A stretch of DNA of 64,000 nucleotides from DATBGO01 sp036558005 (GTDB taxonomy: Bacteria; Actinomycetota; Actinomycetes; Streptosporangiales; Streptosporangiaceae), in the NCBI GenBank assembly GCA_036558005.1, contig DATBGO010000212.1, positions 15,661-79,660 of the forward strand, written 5' to 3'. Numbering within the stretch: position 1 is the first letter of the stretch; every line of letters starts with the position of its first letter. Of this stretch, positions 59,746-64,000 are shown piece after piece. The notes below the pieces were generated by a model that saw nothing but the letters and a program-made list of their open reading frames with translations, did no database searches and had not been told where the DNA came from. A program made the translations under genes and the position numbers.

Positions 59746-61095
59746 ATGGACCGTCAGGAAACCGGCGAGCCCTCGCTGCGAGACCAGCCGATCGCGCGGC
59801 GTTCTTTGCTTCGGGGTATTGGCGCGGGCGCCGTCGCCGTGGGCGCTGGCGGAATTCTCAGCGCCTGCAGTTCGGGTATCAAGGGCGCCGGCGGCCCGGC
59901 CAGCGGCGGCACCATCACGATCGGCTTCATCACGCCGCTGACCGGCGCGCTGGCCGGCTTCGCGACCGGTGACAAGTACGTCCTGGACCAGATAAAGAAC
60001 ACCTCGCTGTACAAGAAAGGCATCAAGATCGGCTCGAAGACCTACAAGATCAGCATTAACGTGCAGGACAGCCAGTCCGACCCGAACCGGGCCTCGACGG
60101 TGGCCCGGCAGCTGATCCTGCAGAACAAGGTGGACATGATCCTCACCACCTCGACGCCGGAGACCACCAACCCGGTCGCCGCGGCCGCCGAGAAGCTGGG
60201 CACGCCGTGCCTGTCCACCGTGGTGCCGTGGGAGTCGTGGTACGCGGGGCTCGGCGGCAACCCGCTCAAGCCCACGACCACGTTCAAGTACGCCACGATG
60301 TTCTTCTTCGGGCTGAAGGAGTTCCAGGGCTGCTTCGCGCCGATGTGGAACCGGGTCAATACTGACAAAGTGGTGGCCTGCCAGTTCCCGAACGACGCGG
60401 ACGGCAACGCGTTCCGCGGCGGGTTCGAGCCGCTGATCAAGGCGTCCGGGTACACGGTCGTCGACGGCGGCCCCTACCAGGACGGGCAGAGCGACTTCAG
60501 CTCGATGATCAGCACTTTCAAGAGCAAGAAGTGCGAGGTCTTCAGCAACTGCCCGCTGCCGCCTGACTTCAACACCTTCTGGAAGCAGGCGTCCCAGCAG
60601 GGCTTCAAGCCCAAGCTGGCGACGGTGGCCAAGGTGTTGCTGTTCCCGGCCGACACCCAGGCGCTCGGCCCGCTGGTCGCCAACATCGCGACCGACTCCT
60701 GGTGGGGCCCGTACATGCCCTACCAGTCGTCGCTGGACGGCCAGTCGGCCAAGGCGCTGTCCGACGGCTTCCAGTCCTCGACCGGCAACCAGTGGGTCCA
60801 GGCGATCGGGTCCAGCTACGCCCTGTTCGAGGTGGCGGCTGAGGCGTTCAAGAAGGTCAGCGACCCGCACGACAAGGCCGAGGTGGCGGGCGCGCTGCAC
60901 ACGGTCAGCTACAGCGGCATGTGCGGCCCGCTGGACTTCGCCAACGGCCCGGCGCCCGGCGTCGGCATCATCCCGCCGGTCGGGGTGCAGTGGAAGGCCT
61001 CGACCGGCAAGTACCCGTTCGAGATGCAGGTCGTGGACAACAGCCTGAACTCGAGCGTGCCGATCGGCGCCAAGCTCGATCCAACGAATGCCTGA
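59746..61095 (+). CDS. ABC transporter substrate-binding lipoprotein (HAAT type)
   Basis: This extracytoplasmic receptor has 449 residues. The N-terminus has a twin-arginine-like RRSLLRG (18-24) and a lipobox ILSAC (Cys41). It then shows the type I periplasmic-binding (LivJ/AmiC-like) fold: TIGFITPLTGALAGFATG, NVQDSQSDPNRASTVARQL. GAGGAGACGGA sets the start. Together with the IclR regulator this suggests uptake of an aromatic or other organic acid rather than an amino acid, but the ligand is not known. Confidence 0.9.
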   Translation: MDRQETGEPSLRDQPIARRSLLRGIGAGAVAVGAGGILSACSSGIKGAGGPASGGTITIGFITPLTGALAGFATGDKYVLDQIKNTSLYKKGIKIGSKTYKISINVQDSQSDPNRASTVARQLILQNKVDMILTTSTPETTNPVAAAAEKLGTPCLSTVVPWESWYAGLGGNPLKPTTTFKYATMFFFGLKEFQGCFAPMWNRVNTDKVVACQFPNDADGNAFRGGFEPLIKASGYTVVDGGPYQDGQSDFSSMISTFKSKKCEVFSNCPLPPDFNTFWKQASQQGFKPKLATVAKVLLFPADTQALGPLVANIATDSWWGPYMPYQSSLDGQSAKALSDGFQSSTGNQWVQAIGSSYALFEVAAEAFKKVSDPHDKAEVAGALHTVSYSGMCGPLDFANGPAPGVGIIPPVGVQWKASTGKYPFEMQVVDNSLNSSVPIGAKLDPTNA

Positions 61096-61909
61096 TCCCG
61101 CGCAGACGGCCCTGCTGGAGCTCGACGGCGTATCCAAGAGCTTCGGCAGGGTCGTTGTCGCGGACGAGCTCTCTTTCACCGTCGGGGCCGGTGACATCGT
61201 CGGCATCGTGGGGCCCAACGGCGCGGGCAAGACCAGCCTGTTCGGCCTGATCGCCGGGGAGCTGGCCCCGTCCTCCGGTGAGATCAGGTTCGCCGGGGAG
61301 CTGGTGACCAGGCTGAACGCGGCGGCCCGGTGCCGGCTGGGGATCGGGCGGACTTTCCAGGTGCCGCGGCCGTTCGGGAACATGACCGTGTTCGAGAACG
61401 TGCTCGTCGCGGCCCAGCAGGGTGCGGGGACCCGCGGCCGGGCCAGCTACGGCGCGGCGGCGCAGGTGCTGGACCGGACCGGCCTGGCGGCCGAGGCCAA
61501 CAGCCCGGCCGAGCGGCTGGGCCTGCTGCAGCGCAAGCGGCTGGAGCTGGCCAGGGCGCTGGCGTCGGGGCCGCGGCTGCTGCTGCTCGACGAGGTGGCC
61601 GGCGGCCTCACCGACCCCGAGGTCGAGCAGCTGGTGCGGATCGTCGCCTCGATCCACGCCGAGGGCGTCGCGATCATCTGGATCGAGCACGTGGTGCGCG
61701 CGCTGACCGCGTCGGTGAGCCGGCTGATCTGCCTGGCCGGCGGTGCGCTGATCGGCGACGGGCCGCCCGCCGCCGTGCTGGCCGACGCCGCGGTCCGCGA
61801 GGTCTTCCTCGGCACCGAGGTCACCACCTCGCTGCTGGGCGGCAGCGGGCCGCGGGCGCGGGCGGCGGCTGGCCGGCCGGCCAGCGAGTCCGGGCTGGAG
61901 GACCAGTGA
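61088..61909 (+). CDS. ABC transporter ATP-binding protein, LivG-like
   Basis: This cytoplasmic ATPase has 273 residues. Walker A GPNGAGKTS (42-50), Walker B LLLLDEVAGGL and the switch histidine (WIEHVV) are intact. The signature motif is LLQRKRLELARAL in place of LSGGQ, a form I associate with this branch of LivG proteins. The ATG overlaps the receptor gene by 8 nt. It pairs with the LivF-like ATPase that follows. Confidence 0.92.
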   Translation: MPDPAQTALLELDGVSKSFGRVVVADELSFTVGAGDIVGIVGPNGAGKTSLFGLIAGELAPSSGEIRFAGELVTRLNAAARCRLGIGRTFQVPRPFGNMTVFENVLVAAQQGAGTRGRASYGAAAQVLDRTGLAAEANSPAERLGLLQRKRLELARALASGPRLLLLDEVAGGLTDPEVEQLVRIVASIHAEGVAIIWIEHVVRALTASVSRLICLAGGALIGDGPPAAVLADAAVREVFLGTEVTTSLLGGSGPRARAAAGRPASESGLEDQ

Positions 61910-62679
61910 CCGGGCAGCAGGGCCGCGGCAACGGGGCACCGCTGCTGGAGGTGCGCGAGCTGACCGTGCACCACGGCCAGCTCCGGGCGCTGTCCGGCGT
62001 GAGCCTGAGTGTCTGGCCTGCTGAGATCTACGCGATGATCGGGGCCAACGGGGCCGGCAAGTCCACCCTGCTGCGGGCCATCGCGGGCCTGAACCGGCCC
62101 AGCTCCGGGTCGGTCTGGTTCGGCGGCGCCGACGTGACCGGGCTGCGGCCCGAGCGCAGGGCCAAGGCCGGGCTGGTCATGGTGCCCGAGGGCCGCCGCC
62201 TGTTCCCCTCGCTCACGGTGGCGGAGAACCTGCAGGTGGGCGCGGCCTACGCGCGCCAGGGCCCGTGGACGATCGAGCGGGTGTACGAGCTGTTCAGCTG
62301 GATGCGGGACCGGCGGTCGCAGCGGGCCGAGCAGCTGTCAGGCGGCGAGCAGCAGGCGGTGGCGATCGGCCGCGCCCTGGTGGCCAACCCGCGGGTGCTG
62401 CTGCTGGACGAGCTGTCGCTCGGCCTGGCGCCGGTCGTGGTCCGCCGGATCTACGCCTTGCTGCCCGAGCTGCTCGCCTCCGGCGTCACCATCTTGCTGG
62501 TCGAGCAGGACGTCAGCCAGGTGCTGCGGGTCGCGACCCACATTCACTGCCTGCTCGAAGGCCGGACCACGCTGCAGGGCACGCCAGGCGGCCTGTCCGC
62601 CGAGCGGATCGAAGAGGCCTACTTCGGCCTGGCCGGCCCGGCCCGCCGGGGCGGCGGGCAGCCGGAGGTCCCGGCATGA
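61906..62679 (+). CDS. ABC transporter ATP-binding protein, LivF-like
   Basis: This second ATPase of the transporter has 257 residues. GANGAGKST (46-54), a canonical LSGGEQQAVAIGRAL signature and LLLLDELSLGLAP are present, as in LivF. The GTG start overlaps the LivG-like stop by 4 nt. It should form a heterodimer with the previous protein. Confidence 0.94.
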   Translation: MTGQQGRGNGAPLLEVRELTVHHGQLRALSGVSLSVWPAEIYAMIGANGAGKSTLLRAIAGLNRPSSGSVWFGGADVTGLRPERRAKAGLVMVPEGRRLFPSLTVAENLQVGAAYARQGPWTIERVYELFSWMRDRRSQRAEQLSGGEQQAVAIGRALVANPRVLLLDELSLGLAPVVVRRIYALLPELLASGVTILLVEQDVSQVLRVATHIHCLLEGRTTLQGTPGGLSAERIEEAYFGLAGPARRGGGQPEVPA

Positions 62680-63554
62680 GCTGGGTCAGCGCGATCCTGC
62701 AGGGCGTGCTGCTCGGCGGGCTGTACGCGCTGTTCGCGTGCGGCCTGTCGCTGATGTTCGGCGTGATGAAGGTCATCAACCTGGCCCACGGCGACCTCGC
62801 GGTGGTAGCCGCCTACCTGGCGCTCGGCGTGATCGCGGTGACGCACGTCCCGGCGGTGTGGTCGTTCGTGATCGTCGTGCCGCTGTTCGCGGCCGTGGGC
62901 TACCTGCTGCAGCGGACCCTGATCCAGGCCAGCCTGAACCGCGGCGTGCTCACCACCCTGCTGGTCACCTTCGGCCTGTCGGTGGTGATCGAGAACGCGC
63001 TGCTGCAGTTCCTGTCGCCCAACAGCCACTCGCTGGACATCGGCTCGCTGGTCTCGGACTCCTTCAGCGTCGGCCAGATCACCATCGCCTACCTGCAGCT
63101 GGTCATCTTCGCGGTGGCCGTCGTCGTGCTGCTCGGCCTGCAGTACTTCCTGTCCTCGTCCAAGCACGGCGCGCTGATCAGGGCCGTCGCTGACGACAGG
63201 GAAGCAGCGCAGCTCGCCGGGGCTGACTACCGGCACGTGTTCGGCGTGGCGGCGGCTATCGCTTTCGGCACCGTGGCCCTGGCCGGACTGGCGTTCGGCA
63301 TGTATACGTCCTTTGACCCGACGATCGGCACCGACCAGCTGCTGCTGTTCGCGTTCGAGGCGGTGGTGATCGGCGGGCTCGGCTCGCTGTGGGGCACCCT
63401 GGCCGGAGGCGTCCTGCTCGGGGTGGTGCAGCAGATCGGCGCCCAGATCAGCGCGTCGGACCAGCTGATCGCCGGACAGCTGGCGTTCCTGCTGGTCCTG
63501 GTCGTCATGCCGCAGGGCATCACCAGCCTGGTCCGCCGCAGGAGCCCGGCGTGA
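62676..63554 (+). CDS. ABC transporter permease, LivH-like
   Basis: This membrane permease has 292 residues and about eight helices, beginning LQGVLLGGLYALFACGLSL. It includes MKVINLAHGDLAVVAAY and the ATPase-contact loop GALIRAVADDREAAQLAG, as in LivH. The ATG overlaps the LivF-like stop by 4 nt, and the end overlaps the next GTG. Confidence 0.94.
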   Translation: MSWVSAILQGVLLGGLYALFACGLSLMFGVMKVINLAHGDLAVVAAYLALGVIAVTHVPAVWSFVIVVPLFAAVGYLLQRTLIQASLNRGVLTTLLVTFGLSVVIENALLQFLSPNSHSLDIGSLVSDSFSVGQITIAYLQLVIFAVAVVVLLGLQYFLSSSKHGALIRAVADDREAAQLAGADYRHVFGVAAAIAFGTVALAGLAFGMYTSFDPTIGTDQLLLFAFEAVVIGGLGSLWGTLAGGVLLGVVQQIGAQISASDQLIAGQLAFLLVLVVMPQGITSLVRRRSPA

Positions 63555-64000
63555 GCGCGGTCGGCGGGCAGGTCAGCGCCGCCAACCCCGGCCCGGGCCA
63601 GGCCCCGGTGCGGGTCACCAGGTCGCGCCGGTCCGCGCTGTGGGCGGGCCTGGCCGCGGTGGTGCTGGTCGCGGTGCTCGGCTACCTGCCCTACCTGGTC
63701 TACTCCGACACCACCGACCTGCTGGTCAACTTCTTCATCCTGCTCACCATGGCCACCATGTGGAACCTGCTGGCCGGTTACGCGGGCCTGGTGTCGGTGG
63801 GGCAGCAGGCGTTCATCGGGCTGGGCGCCTACTTCGTGCTGATCCTGGCCCAGCACGGCGCCAGCCCGTTCCTGGCGATACCGGCCGCGGTGCTGGCCTG
63901 CGCGGTGGTCGGCCTGCCGGTGTGGTGGCTGGTGTCCCGGCTGCGCAGCGGCTATTTCGCGATCACCACCTGGGTGATCGCGTCGGTGTGCGAGCTGATC
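63551..64000 (+). CDS. ABC transporter permease, LivM-like (cut by the window end)
   Basis: GTG overlaps the LivH-like stop by 4 nt and the frame is open for 150 codons to the last base. Membrane helices begin near residue 30. TMWNLLAGYAGLVSVGQQAF is the LivM signature, followed by GLGAYFVLILAQHG. The remaining half or more lies outside the window. Confidence 0.9.
   Translation, partial: MSAVGGQVSAANPGPGQAPVRVTRSRRSALWAGLAAVVLVAVLGYLPYLVYSDTTDLLVNFFILLTMATMWNLLAGYAGLVSVGQQAFIGLGAYFVLILAQHGASPFLAIPAAVLACAVVGLPVWWLVSRLRSGYFAITTWVIASVCELI

Overview
The window comes from a very high-G+C actinomycete chromosome. The evidence is the base composition, frequent GTG/TTG starts, ATGA/GTGA gene overlaps, an AfsR/SARP-type regulator, menaquinone genes and the actinobacterial order glmU-prs-rplY-pth. 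I cannot name the species. I see no tRNA, rRNA, IS element, prophage or CRISPR array.

Layout. (1) 1-6512: the end of glmU, prs, an AfsR-like regulator, a small PWDDA-repeat protein, rplY and pth. (2) 6830-25604: a two-armed Wzx/Wzy-type polysaccharide locus with a sulfation module. The rightward arm encodes the priming sugar-phosphate transferase, PAP phosphatase (cysQ), ATP sulfurylase (cysD, cysN) and a sulfotransferase. The facing leftward operon encodes a chain-length regulator with a degenerate BY-kinase domain, a DUF3048 lipoprotein, polymerase/ligase, a phosphotransferase-like kinase, a second sulfotransferase, flippase, a small membrane protein, a GH26-like enzyme and three glycosyltransferases. 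The two arms converge with a 44-bp overlap. (3) 25836-37505: surface and secreted proteins. These are a second GH26-like enzyme behind a c-di-AMP (ydaO-type) riboswitch, three related beta-propeller proteins with different C-terminal modules (none; two ricin-type lectins; malectin plus PKD), and an S9 peptidase. (4) 37687-57045: respiration, with menG, menJ, the full nuoA-N operon for complex I and a polyprenyl diphosphate synthase. A near-perfect Rex operator lies before menJ-nuo. (5) 57111-58602: two tandem paralogous lipoproteins. (6) 58683-64000: an IclR (PcaR/PobR-like) regulator and a branched-chain-amino-acid-type ABC transporter (HAAT), cut by the window end.

How it fits together. CysDN would make APS for PAPS synthesis, two sulfotransferases would use PAPS, and CysQ would clear the PAP by-product. 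The neighbouring genes would build, flip, polymerise and export the glycan, so the best overall reading is a sulfated exopolysaccharide or capsule. No APS kinase (cysC) is visible. The riboswitch suggests that c-di-AMP controls at least one surface glycosidase beside the locus. The Rex site suggests that the NADH/NAD+ ratio controls menaquinone reduction and complex I together.
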